From NCBI RefSeq assembly GCF_000960995.1, contig NZ_CP009435.1, forward strand, positions 3,534,001-3,598,000: DNA of 64,000 nucleotides. Reading direction: 5' to 3'. Made by a program: the position numbers and the translations under genes. This DNA is from Burkholderia glumae LMG 2196 = ATCC 33617. GTDB taxonomy: Bacteria > Pseudomonadota > Gammaproteobacteria > Burkholderiales > Burkholderiaceae. The notes beneath the pieces are model-generated. The model was given only the letters and a program-made list of their open reading frames with translations. It was not told the DNA's origin and ran no database searches. Shown one piece after another: positions 28,596-36,500 of the stretch (the first letter of the stretch is position 1; every line of letters begins with the position of its first letter).

Positions 28596-30683
28596 ATGTC
28601 CGTCAGCGCCAACGCCAATCCGCTTCTCGATTTCTCCGGCCTGCCCCGCTTCGCGGAAATCCGTCCCGAGCACGTGACGCCCGCCCTCGATACGCTGCTC
28701 GAGCAGGCCGAGGATGCCGTGGCGCGCGCCGCCGATCCGGCCACGCCCGCCACCTGGGCCGACGTGGTCGAGACGGTCGAGCGCGTGACCGAGCCGCTCG
28801 GCCGCGCCTGGGGCGTGGTCGGCCACCTGAACGCGGTGGCCGATACGCCCGAGCTGCGCGCCGCCTACGGCGAGAACCTGCCGCGCGTGACCGAGTTCTG
28901 GTCGAGCGTGGGGCAAAACCTTGCGCTCTACGAGAAGTACAAGGCGATCGCAGCCGGCGCCGAATACGCCACGCTCTCGGCCGAGCGCCGCAAGATCCTC
29001 GACAACTCGCTGCGCGACTTCCGCCTGTCGGGCGCCGAGCTGCCGGAAGACCGCAAGCCGCGCTTCGCCGAGTTGCAGGAGCAGCAGGCGGCGCTGTCGA
29101 AGGCGTTTTCGGATCATGTGCTCGACGCCACCAACGGCTACGCGTACTACGCGCAGACCGAGGACGAGCTGCGCGGCCTGCCCGACGACGCGATCGCGGC
29201 CGCGCGCGAGGCCGCCCAGCGCGAGGACAAGGCCGGCTGGAAGTTCACGCTGCACTTCCCGTCCTACTTCCCGGTGCTGCAGTACGCCGAGAACCGCGCG
29301 ATGCGCGAGACGCTCTACCGCGCCTACGTGACGCGCGCCTCCGAGCTGGGCCCGCAGTACGGCGGCGGCAAGGCCGAATGGGACAACACGAAGATCGTCG
29401 CCGACACGCTGGCGCTGCGCCGCGAGGAAGCGCAGATGCTCGGCTACGCCAACTTCGCCGAGGTCTCGCTCGCACCGAAGATGGCCGAATCGCCGGCCCA
29501 GGTCATCGCCTTCCTCGAGGATCTCGCGGTGCGCGCGCGCCCGCATGCCGAGCGCGACTGGGACGAATTGCGCGCGTTCGCGGCCGACACGCTCGGCCTG
29601 CGCGAGCTGGCGCCGTGGGACGTGGCCTATGCCGCCGAGAAGCTGCGCCAGCAGCGCTACGCGTTCTCGGAAAACGAGGTGAAGCAGTATTTCCCCGAGC
29701 CGGCCGTGCTGAAGGGCCTGTTCACCGTCACCGAGACGCTGTTCGGCGTGAAGATCCGCCGCGACGAGGCGCCGGTCTGGCATCCGGACGTGCGCTTCTT
29801 CCGGGTCGAGAACCCGGACGGCACGCTGGTCGCGCAGTTCTATCTCGACCTCTACGCGCGCGAGGGCAAGCGCGGCGGCGCCTGGATGGACGACGCACGC
29901 TCGCGCGCGAAGCGCGGCACGCTGGTGCAGACGCCGGTGGCCTACCTGACCTGCAACTTCTCCGCGCCCGTCGGCGGCAAGCCGGCCTGCTTCACCCACG
30001 ACGAGGTGATCACGCTGTTCCACGAGTTCGGCCACGGACTGCACCACATGCTCACGCGCGTCGAGGAACTCGGCGTGTCGGGCATCAACGGCGTGGAGTG
30101 GGACGCCGTGGAGCTGCCGTCACAGTTCATGGAGAACTTCTGCTGGGAATGGGACGTGCTGCCGTCGATGTCGTCGCATGTCGAGACGGGCGCCTCGCTG
30201 CCGCGCGAACTGTTCGACAAGATGCTGGCCGCGAAGAACTTCCAGAGCGGGCTCGGCACGCTGCGCCAGATCGTGTTCTCGATGTACGACATGCTGCTGC
30301 ACGTCGATTTCGATCCGGCCGGCGCGCAGAACGCCGTCGAGTTCGCGCGCGAGATCAACGAGCGCTTCCACGTGATCCCGCAGGCGCCGTTCTCGCGCTG
30401 GCCGAACACGTTCAGCCACATCTTCGCGGGCGGCTACGCGGCCGGCTACTACAGCTACAAGTGGGCCGAGGTGCTGTCGGCCGACGCCTACGCGGCCTTC
30501 GAGGAAGCGGCCAAGGCCGGCGGCACGGTGCTCGACGCCGCCACCGGCACGCGCTACCGCCGCGAGATCCTCGAGGTCGGCGGCAGCCGGCCCGCGATGG
30601 ACTCGTTCAAGGCGTTCCGCGGCCGCGAGCCGGAAATCGACGCGCTGCTGCGCCACAACGGCATGACGGCCGCCGCGCACTGA
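28596..30683 (+). CDS. prlC: Oligopeptidase A (M3 zinc peptidase)
   Basis: The 695-residue M3 metallopeptidase degrades short peptides, including cleaved signal peptides, in the cytoplasm. The zinc site HEFGHGLHHMLT is at about residues 476-487 with the third ligand in GVEWDAVELPSQFMENF. E. coli PrlC is 680 residues. The ATG has a GGGAG ribosome site. The C-terminal FSHIFAGGYAAGYYSYKWAE block is typical of the family. Confidence 0.95.
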   Translation: MSVSANANPLLDFSGLPRFAEIRPEHVTPALDTLLEQAEDAVARAADPATPATWADVVETVERVTEPLGRAWGVVGHLNAVADTPELRAAYGENLPRVTEFWSSVGQNLALYEKYKAIAAGAEYATLSAERRKILDNSLRDFRLSGAELPEDRKPRFAELQEQQAALSKAFSDHVLDATNGYAYYAQTEDELRGLPDDAIAAAREAAQREDKAGWKFTLHFPSYFPVLQYAENRAMRETLYRAYVTRASELGPQYGGGKAEWDNTKIVADTLALRREEAQMLGYANFAEVSLAPKMAESPAQVIAFLEDLAVRARPHAERDWDELRAFAADTLGLRELAPWDVAYAAEKLRQQRYAFSENEVKQYFPEPAVLKGLFTVTETLFGVKIRRDEAPVWHPDVRFFRVENPDGTLVAQFYLDLYAREGKRGGAWMDDARSRAKRGTLVQTPVAYLTCNFSAPVGGKPACFTHDEVITLFHEFGHGLHHMLTRVEELGVSGINGVEWDAVELPSQFMENFCWEWDVLPSMSSHVETGASLPRELFDKMLAAKNFQSGLGTLRQIVFSMYDMLLHVDFDPAGAQNAVEFAREINERFHVIPQAPFSRWPNTFSHIFAGGYAAGYYSYKWAEVLSADAYAAFEEAAKAGGTVLDAATGTRYRREILEVGGSRPAMDSFKAFRGREPEIDALLRHNGMTAAAH

Positions 30684-30759
30684 GGCCGAGTCCGGGCAGC
30701 CGTGCCGCCTGATTCGCCGGGCGGGCGCGGGCTGCCGGCCCGCCGCGCCTCGCTGTACC

Positions 30760-30792
30760 GAACGGCGCCCGGTCATACGGGCGCCGTTCTTT
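30760..30792 (+). terminator. Terminator after prlC
   Basis: An 11-bp stem GAACGGCGCCC / GGGCGCCGTTC (30760-30770 and 30779-30789) with an eight-base loop is followed by TTTC. The T-run is short. It sits at the convergent boundary of prlC and dinB and may serve both. Confidence 0.65.
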
Positions 30793-32093
30793 CATGCCGA
30801 GCCGGGTTCGGCGGGGCCGTCGTTCTCGCGCGCTTGGTCGCCTGCATCGGCAACGTCGCCGGCAAGGCTCGCCGGCGCATCTGCTGGGTTGCTCTGGTCG
30901 GCCGCGTCGACCACGGCGTCAATGACGCCCGCCCCCGCCTCGCCCTCCCGTTCGTGCGCGTCCGCTTCGTCGTCGAACAACGCGATCTGGCCGTGGCGCT
31001 CGGCCGTGTCCTCGTCGACGCGCACGCCCACGCCGAGCAGCCGCACCGCCTGCGGCCGCCGTGCGAGCCCCTTGCCCAGCAGCGCGATGGCGGTCTGCAC
31101 GTCGGTCGCGTCGGCCACGCATTCCACCGTGGTGCGCTGGAAATCGGCAAAGCGGATCTTCACGTAGAGCTTGCGGACCAGCCGGCGCGCGCCGGCGCGC
31201 TCGATGCGCGCGTCGAGCTGCGGCACCAGCCGGCGCATTTCCGCGGCGCACTGTTCGAGCGTGGTGAGATCGTGGACATAGGTGGTCTCGACGCTGACCG
31301 ACTTGCGCTCGCGGTCGGCGCGCACGCGGCGCTCGTCGATGCCGTGCGACAACTCGTGCAGGCGCCGGCCGAACGCGCCGAACTCGCGATGCAGGTCGAA
31401 CAGCGACCATTCGCGCAGTTGCGCGCAGGTCTCGATGCCGAGCCGCTCGAGCCGCCCCGCGGTGACGCGGCCGACGCCGAACAGCTTGCGCACCGGCAGC
31501 GCCGCCACGAACGCGTCCACCTCGTGCGGCCGCACCACGAACAGGCCGTCGGGCTTGTTCCAGTCGGAAGCGATCTTGGCGACGAACTTGTTCGGCGCGA
31601 CCCCGGCCGAGACCGTCACGCCCACCGTGTCGCGCACGCGCGCGCGGATCTCGCGCGCGATCAGCGTCGCGCTGCCCTGGCAGCGCCCGGTGCGGCTCAC
31701 GTCGAGGTAGGCCTCGTCGAGCGAGAGCGGCTCGACCTCGGCCGTGTAGTCGCGATAGATCTCCATGATCGCGCGCGAGGCGATCCGGTACTTGTCCATC
31801 GACGGCGGCAGGATCAGCAGGTCCGGGCACTTGCGCATCGCCAGCGCCGACGACATCGCCGAATGCACGCCGTAGCGCCGCGCCTCGTAGTTGCAGGTGG
31901 CGATCACGCCGCGCCGGTCGGGCCGGCCGCCCACCGCGAGCGGACGGCCGCGCAGCGAGGGGTCGTCGCGCATCTCGACCGACGCGTAGAAGCAGTCGCA
32001 GTCGAGATGAATGATCTTGCGCACGAACGCGTGCGCGCCGGCCGCGGCAAGGGCCGGCGCGACGGAATCCGGAGCGGGCGCGGGGGAACTCAC
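30792..32093 (-). CDS. dinB: DNA polymerase IV (Y-family)
   Basis: This error-prone translesion polymerase has the catalytic motifs IHLDCDCFYASVEMRDD and SLDEAYLDVS, the helix-hairpin-helix GVGRVTAGRLERLGI, and the beta-clamp motif QIALF. No ATG precedes the catalytic start in frame, so GTG 32093 (VSSPAPAPDS) is the best start, giving 433 residues. About 58 acidic, Ala-rich residues follow the clamp motif, which normally ends the protein. No LexA box was seen. Confidence 0.9.
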   Translation of the reverse strand: MSSPAPAPDSVAPALAAAGAHAFVRKIIHLDCDCFYASVEMRDDPSLRGRPLAVGGRPDRRGVIATCNYEARRYGVHSAMSSALAMRKCPDLLILPPSMDKYRIASRAIMEIYRDYTAEVEPLSLDEAYLDVSRTGRCQGSATLIAREIRARVRDTVGVTVSAGVAPNKFVAKIASDWNKPDGLFVVRPHEVDAFVAALPVRKLFGVGRVTAGRLERLGIETCAQLREWSLFDLHREFGAFGRRLHELSHGIDERRVRADRERKSVSVETTYVHDLTTLEQCAAEMRRLVPQLDARIERAGARRLVRKLYVKIRFADFQRTTVECVADATDVQTAIALLGKGLARRPQAVRLLGVGVRVDEDTAERHGQIALFDDEADAHEREGEAGAGVIDAVVDAADQSNPADAPASLAGDVADAGDQARENDGPAEPGSA

Positions 32094-32609
32094 GGTGTCG
32101 GGGCGGGGCAAAACAGCATTATCACGTGAAAGCGCGCGCGGACCTGACCGAAGGTTGCAGACGCGAAATTTTTCCCGGCGCCGCCGGCGCGGGCGCAAAG
32201 GCGCCCCGCTTACGCAGACGAACAGGCGCCGCGGATAATCAACCGCAGCAAATGGCGATCGGGATTTACCCGCCATTCGAATTCAAAATCGAACCCTTAT
32301 TTAATTCGTTCAATATTGCAGATTAGACGTCTGACCAGGCGTTTATCCACGCATTATTTACTCAATTATCTTGATTTGTCGGGACAGCTTTATTTCATAA
32401 TCGAAAAATCGGGACGAAAAGTAAGCAATCGAAGAAATTTTTCAAGCAAAGGCTTGCCGTGCCCGAAATGGCTGCTTATTCTCTATCGGGCTGCCACGAG
32501 CCGCCGCTCACGCCACAGTCCGCAGTGATTGCGTCGAACGTTTCGGATTCACCGGCGGGCGCGCATCACACGCTGCCGCATCGAGATTCGACCGGATACG
32601 GATGAATTC
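32094..32609. other. AT-richer intergenic island between dinB and the LysE gene
   Basis: The stretch 32240-32470 is clearly poorer in GC than its surroundings, with TTTAAT, TTATTTACTCAATTAT and GAAATTTTTCAAG. A perfect AGACGTCT palindrome lies at 32326-32333. Short open frames exist but have no family look and no good ribosome site. It may hold the dinB promoter on the left and an LysE promoter on the right, or be a residue of transferred DNA. Confidence 0.45.
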
Positions 32610-33245
32610 ATGCTGAATTACGATTTCGCTCACTGGATCGCTTTTTTGTCGATGGCGATTCTGCTCAATATCTCTCCCGGCCCGGATATCGCGTTCATTC
32701 TCGGCAATACGCTGAAGAGCGGCCGGCGCCACGGTTTCGCCGCGATGCTGGGGATCTGGGTGGGCGCGCTGTTCCACGTGTCGTGCGCGGCGATCGGGCT
32801 GTCGGCGATCCTCTACACGTCGGCCACCATGTTCCTGATCGTCAAGTGGGTGGGCGTGGCCTACCTGACCTGGCTCGGCATCCAGGCACTGCTGTCGAAG
32901 GCCGGCGCGTTCCATATCAACGAGCCGGCCAGGTCGCGCACCATCTCGGAAGTGTTTTTCCAGGGTGCCTTCATCGACATCCTCAACCCGAAGGTCGCGA
33001 TCTTCTTCCTCGCGCTGCTGCCGCAGTTCGTGGTGGACGGCGCCGGCCCGGTGCCGCTGCAGCTTGCCGTCCACGGCATCATGATCATCGCGGTGGCGGC
33101 GCTGGTGGAGCCGCCGCTGATCCTGCTCGGCGACCGGCTCGCCGCCCGGATTCGCGCCAATCAAAAGGCCGCGACCTGGATCGATCGCACGCTCGGTGTT
33201 TTCTTTCTCGGGCTCGCCACCAAACTGGCGGTATTCCGGCAGTAA
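32610..33245 (+). CDS. LysE/RhtB-family amino-acid exporter
   Basis: The 211-residue inner-membrane protein has about six hydrophobic segments. The LysE family signature is the N-terminal SPGPDIAFILGNTLKSGRRHG, with GVAYLTWLGIQALLSK and DILNPKVAIFFLALLPQF further on. Members export amino acids such as lysine, homoserine or threonine; the substrate is not readable. ATG 32610 starts MLNYDFAHW. The gene heads a region of small or broken genes. Confidence 0.93.
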   Translation: MLNYDFAHWIAFLSMAILLNISPGPDIAFILGNTLKSGRRHGFAAMLGIWVGALFHVSCAAIGLSAILYTSATMFLIVKWVGVAYLTWLGIQALLSKAGAFHINEPARSRTISEVFFQGAFIDILNPKVAIFFLALLPQFVVDGAGPVPLQLAVHGIMIIAVAALVEPPLILLGDRLAARIRANQKAATWIDRTLGVFFLGLATKLAVFRQ

Positions 33246-33460
33246 TTCGCGGCAATTGAATCGGGCGGCCCATGGCGATTCAGGCCGCCGTCCCGCTTCA
33301 AAATAAAAACACCCTCAAACCACCCGATCACGCGTGCCGCATTGCGGCACATGATGACGCGCGCCTGCGGCACGGTGCTTCGACTTACCGGCGACACGCC
33401 ACGACATTCACGCGGCGCGGATGATTTGATCGCGCGCCGGAATTCTTCAAGGCAATTTCG

Positions 33461-33697
33461 ATGACGACGATCGTATTGGCAGGCGGTGGTTTATCGAGCT
33501 GGTATGTGGTGGGACGGCTGATCGAACTCGACCAGCCCGTCGAAGTGTGGTTTGCGGACGCGGACCAGTGCGACGAAGCGCTGGCCGAGCCATTCGTGCG
33601 CTATCTGGAGCAAAACCGGATTCCGTTCGCGCGGCAGGACATTCGCGCCGAACTGGCGGCGACGCGCGCGCTTTCCTCGCGCAGGCGCATCCGGTGA
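33461..33697 (+). CDS. Short PP-loop-like ORF, possible argininosuccinate-synthase N-terminal fragment
   Basis: The 78-codon frame starts MTTIVLAGGGLSSWYVVGRL and continues VEVWFADADQCDEA. This resembles the N-terminal nucleotide-binding strand, P-loop and second strand of argininosuccinate synthase (usual form SGGLDTS), but the conserved Asp-Thr is replaced by Ser-Ser. AAGG lies eight bases before the ATG. Its TGA (33695-33697) overlaps the GTG of the CysC-like gene in GTGA. It may be a remnant that now serves as a leader for coupling, or a real small protein. The last ten residues (SSRRRIR) look like non-native read-through. Confidence 0.45.
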   Translation: MTTIVLAGGGLSSWYVVGRLIELDQPVEVWFADADQCDEALAEPFVRYLEQNRIPFARQDIRAELAATRALSSRRRIR

Positions 33698-34215
33698 TCT
33701 GGATGACCGGCCTGCCCGGCGCCGGCAAGAGCACCATCGCGAAGGCGCTGCATGAAGCACTGAAGGCGCGCGGCGTGCGCACCATCATCCTCGACGGCGA
33801 CACGCTGCGCGGCGGCCTCTGCTCGGACCTCGGCTTCAGCGCCGCCGACCGCAACGAGAACATCCGCCGCTTCGCGCACGTCGCGGCGCTGTTCCGCCAG
33901 GAGAGCTACGTGGTGATCGTGGCGACGATCTCGCCGCTGCAGGCGCACCGCGACCTCGCGCGCGGCATCGTCGGCGAGGGCTTCGTCGAGACCTTCATCG
34001 CCACGCCGCTCGACATCTGCCGCGAGCGCGATCCGAAGGGCATGTACGCGAAGGCGATGCAAGGCAAGCTCGCGCAGTTCACGGGCGTGTCCGATACCTA
34101 CGAGCAGCCCGGTGCGGCCGACGTCACGGTCGACACCTCGCAAGAGGAGGTGGCTGCCTCGGTCGAGCGCATCGCCGGACAGCTGCGCCGGCAGCGTCGG
34201 ACCGCGGTGGCCTGA
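33694..34215 (+). CDS. cysC: CysC-type adenylylsulfate kinase
   Basis: The protein would phosphorylate adenylylsulfate to PAPS. The P-loop is GLPGAGKSTIA just after the start, with LDGDTLRGGLCSDLGFS, NENIRRFAHVAALF and FIATPLDICRERDPKGMYAKA as later kinase blocks. GTG 33694 gives 173 residues, close to short stand-alone CysC proteins. An open frame extends upstream but is coded in the overlapping frame of the preceding ORF. No sulfate assimilation genes (cysD, cysN, cysH) are adjacent, so it may have served a sulfation or natural-product pathway. Confidence 0.75.
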   Translation: MIWMTGLPGAGKSTIAKALHEALKARGVRTIILDGDTLRGGLCSDLGFSAADRNENIRRFAHVAALFRQESYVVIVATISPLQAHRDLARGIVGEGFVETFIATPLDICRERDPKGMYAKAMQGKLAQFTGVSDTYEQPGAADVTVDTSQEEVAASVERIAGQLRRQRRTAVA

Positions 34216-34376
34216 GCAGCCGCGCCGCGTCGCTACGCGGCGGCGCGGCCACCACCCCCGGCATGGTCCGCCCGCGGCATCCGTACTGGTTGTTCCGGGC
34301 CGCAACCGTACCGCCGCCAGGTGCGTGCGCGGGCCAATACTCGGCAGCCCGACACCCCAGCGCACGAGGCGCGCAA

Positions 34377-34694
34377 ATGAAGACGATCGGCCTGATCGGC
34401 GGGATGAGCTGGGAATCGTCGGCGGAATACTACTGGCTGATCGACCGGCATTCGAAAGCGCTGCACGGCGGCCACCACAACGCGAAGAGCGTGCTGATGA
34501 CAGTCGACTTCGCCGAGATCGAGGCGCTGCAAAGCGCGCACGACTGGCCCGCGCTCGGCGCCTGCATGGCCGACGCGGCGCGCCGGCTGGAGGCGGCCGG
34601 CGCCGATTTCGTGGTGCTCGACACCAACACCATGCACCGCGTGGCCGACTCGATCGCGGCGGCCGTGACGCTGCCGTTCCTGCACGTCGCAGAC
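34377..34694 (+). pseudogene. Aspartate/glutamate racemase-family gene, 3' end lost
   Basis: The start MKTIGLIGGMSWESSAEYYW is the family N-terminus, and DFAEIEALQ, VVLDTNTMHRVAD and PFLHVAD fit Asp/Glu racemases. The catalytic Cys expected in the C-T-N-T-M context is replaced by Asp (LDTNTMH). After HVAD the resemblance stops: the frame runs on to 34820 through sequence antisense to a lipoprotein gene. Families are about 230 residues; only about 106 remain, and the second catalytic half is missing. This is a truncated, inactive copy. Confidence 0.8.
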
Positions 34695-34705
34695 CTGGCC
34701 GGCGC

Positions 34706-35078
34706 GGAGCTACTGTTGTCGCCGGCGTTGGCGACGAACAGGCGCGTGCCGCCGGGCGAGACGATCACGCTGTTGTTGCTGGTCAGCGCCTCGGCCGCAA
34801 CAATGTTGCCCATGAAGTAGTTCACGCCGTTGGTGCCGCAGACGCGCGTCGCGACGCTCGGCTTCGCCGTCGGCGTACCGTCCGCATCCGAATGAAATGC
34901 AGCACCGCGTTCTGCGGGTCCTTGGTCTGCGCGAACAGCTGCGCGGTCTTGGCGGCCGCGGGCGGCGTGACCGGCGCGGTGGGCACGGTCGGCGTGGTGG
35001 GGCCGGCACGTCGTCGCCGCCGCCGCAGGCCGCCAGAACCGCTGCCATCATCAATGCCGTCACCAGCTTGAGCTTCAT
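34706..35078 (-). pseudogene. Beta-propeller-like lipoprotein gene, frameshifted and 3' truncated
   Basis: The start MKLKLVTALMMAAVLAACGG is a lipoprotein signal peptide with lipobox LAAC. The frame then breaks twice. The Thr/Pro-rich linker (TPTVPTAPVTPPAAAK, TAQLFAQTKDPQNAV) lies in a second frame from about 35005, and the propeller-like part (NGVNYFMGNIVAAEALTSNN, VIVSPGGTRLFVANAGDNS) in a third from about 34890. It ends abruptly near 34712, where racemase sequence begins. The parent was probably a YVTN/lactonase-like surface lipoprotein. Two shifts plus truncation argue for a dead gene. Confidence 0.75.
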
Positions 35079-35256
35079 CCGTTTCACCTCTTCGTCAGTA
35101 TTCGAATGGCCGCTTGCACGCCGGCGCGATGGCACGGACAGCGGGCGGTTCAGGCGCGACCGCGATGGCCTCGCTTCGATCGCGCGCCACTCGATTCGGC
35201 ACCGCCGCGACTTCGGCTACAGCTCCTTGCCGAAAATTATTTCGCGCCGCGAAAGA

Positions 35257-35292
35257 CAATGCCCGTGGTCCCTCGCGAGACCACGGGCATTG
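35257..35292 (-). terminator. Terminator-like hairpin after the MXKDX gene
   Basis: A perfect 14-bp stem CAATGCCCGTGGTC / GACCACGGGCATTG encloses an eight-base loop. On the minus strand it is followed by TCTTTCGC, a weak U-tract. It lies about 55 nt beyond the 3' end of the small Met-rich gene. Confidence 0.65.
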
Positions 35293-35346
35293 TGGTGAGA
35301 CGGCACACGGCGCGACAAGCGCGCCGCGGATTCGACGGCGCGCCGC

Positions 35347-35595
35347 TTACTTGGACATCGCGTCCGAAGCCGAATGCGACATGCCCATCGCGTCGTGCTT
35401 CTTCATCTTGCTGCCCTTGCCCATCGAGTCGTGCTTCATCGCGCCCTTGCTCATCGAGTCGTGCGACATGCCATCCTTGCTCATCGAGTCATGCGACATC
35501 GCATCGTTGCCCATCGCACCGCTTGCCTGCGTGAACGCCGCCGACGCGCCAAGACCGAGCGTTGCCACCATGACCGCCGTGATCAGTTGCTTCAT
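35347..35595 (-). CDS. Secreted methionine-rich pentapeptide (MXKDX) repeat protein
   Basis: The 82-residue protein has a signal peptide (residues 1-24, cleaved near AFTQA-SG) and a mature part of tandem five-residue units such as MSHDS, MSKDG, MSKGA, MKHDS and MGKGS. About 11 of some 58 mature residues are Met, with regular His, Asp and Lys. This is the family often annotated as pentapeptide MXKDX repeat; its function is unknown. It is the last gene of a minus-strand set with the MsrP-like molybdoenzyme (72 nt upstream) and its cytochrome b. Metal binding or a sacrificial Met role are guesses. Confidence 0.85.
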   Translation of the reverse strand: MKQLITAVMVATLGLGASAAFTQASGAMGNDAMSHDSMSKDGMSHDSMSKGAMKHDSMGKGSKMKKHDAMGMSHSASDAMSK

Positions 35596-35667
35596 GAGAT
35601 TTCTCCTTGCCGGGTAAAAAAAGATCCGGGGGAACCGGATCGGTTCGCGGTTCGTATCGCGCAGCCG

Positions 35668-36444
35668 TCAGGCTCCGCCGAACCAGTTGTAGCCCTGATC
35701 GACCCAATAGCCGCCGGGGTAAACATTCGTCACGAAAATTTCGACGATGTGTTTCGGGTTCTTGTAGCCGAGCTTGGTGGGAATCCTCAGCTTCATCGGA
35801 TAGCCGTATTTCGCCGGCAGCCGCTGGCCGTCGTAATCGAACGCGAGCAGCGTCTGCGGATGCAGCGCGGTGGCCATGTCGATGCTCTCATAGTAGTCGT
35901 CCGCGCAGCGCACGCCCACGTATTTCGCGCTCGTGTCGGCACCCACGCGCCGCAGGAAATCGGCGAACGGCGTGCCGCCCCAGCGGCCGATCGCGCTCCA
36001 GCCTTCCACGCAGATGTGCCGCGTGATCTGTTCGGCGTGCGGCAGCGCGTAGAGTTCGGGCAGGGTCCAGACGCGCTGGCCCGTCACGAGGCCGCCGAGC
36101 CTGAGCCGGAAGTCCGCGCCGTCGACCTCCGGCACCTCGTCGATGCCGTAGAACGCGTTGAACGGGAACGGCCGCGTGATCTGCGCCTCGCGATAGGTGG
36201 GCGCGAGCGCATGCGGATCGAACAGCGCGGCCTGCACGCGATCGTTCAGGCGCGACACGGCGCTCAGGAAGCCGTCGACCGAGGCATCGTCGGTGAGCGT
36301 GCAGCCGGTCAGCATCGACAAGCCGCCGAGCGTGATCAGGCGCTTGCCGAACAGCCGGCGCGAGGGCATCGCGAGTTCGCGGCGCGCGTCGGCCAATACG
36401 ATGTCGCGTTCGGCGCGCGTCAGCGCTTGACTCGTTTTTTTCAT
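35668..36444 (-). CDS. Tat-exported MsrP/YedY-like molybdopterin oxidoreductase
   Basis: The 258-residue protein belongs to the sulfite-oxidase-fold molybdoenzymes. The Mo-ligating Cys is in RHICVEGWSAIGRWGG, and DYYESIDMATAL and MKLRIPTKLGYKNPKHI are family blocks. The twin-arginine motif SRRLFGK is followed by a hydrophobic stretch ending in LTGC, so it may be a Tat-exported lipoprotein. ATG 36444 (MKKTSQ) is six bases after GAGGA; 36450 and 36369 (MPSRRLF) are alternatives, the last giving a normal short Tat n-region. It probably gets electrons from the cytochrome b gene upstream. Substrate could be methionine sulfoxide as for MsrP, unproven. Confidence 0.85.
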   Translation of the reverse strand: MKKTSQALTRAERDIVLADARRELAMPSRRLFGKRLITLGGLSMLTGCTLTDDASVDGFLSAVSRLNDRVQAALFDPHALAPTYREAQITRPFPFNAFYGIDEVPEVDGADFRLRLGGLVTGQRVWTLPELYALPHAEQITRHICVEGWSAIGRWGGTPFADFLRRVGADTSAKYVGVRCADDYYESIDMATALHPQTLLAFDYDGQRLPAKYGYPMKLRIPTKLGYKNPKHIVEIFVTNVYPGGYWVDQGYNWFGGA

Positions 36445-36500
36445 CTGCATTCCTCGATTTCTCTCGGCATGTCGCCGGATCGCTCCAGCGGCTCGGCGGC

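Noticed and set aside
31990..32160. A LexA box before dinB
   Set aside because: No CTGT-N8-ACAG with acceptable match was seen.
32316..32528. A 70-codon frame in the AT-richer gap
   Set aside because: No ribosome site, no family look, and it ends without sensible context.
34263..34820. The racemase frame as an intact 185-codon gene
   Set aside because: Similarity stops at HVAD; the remaining codons are antisense to a lipoprotein gene.
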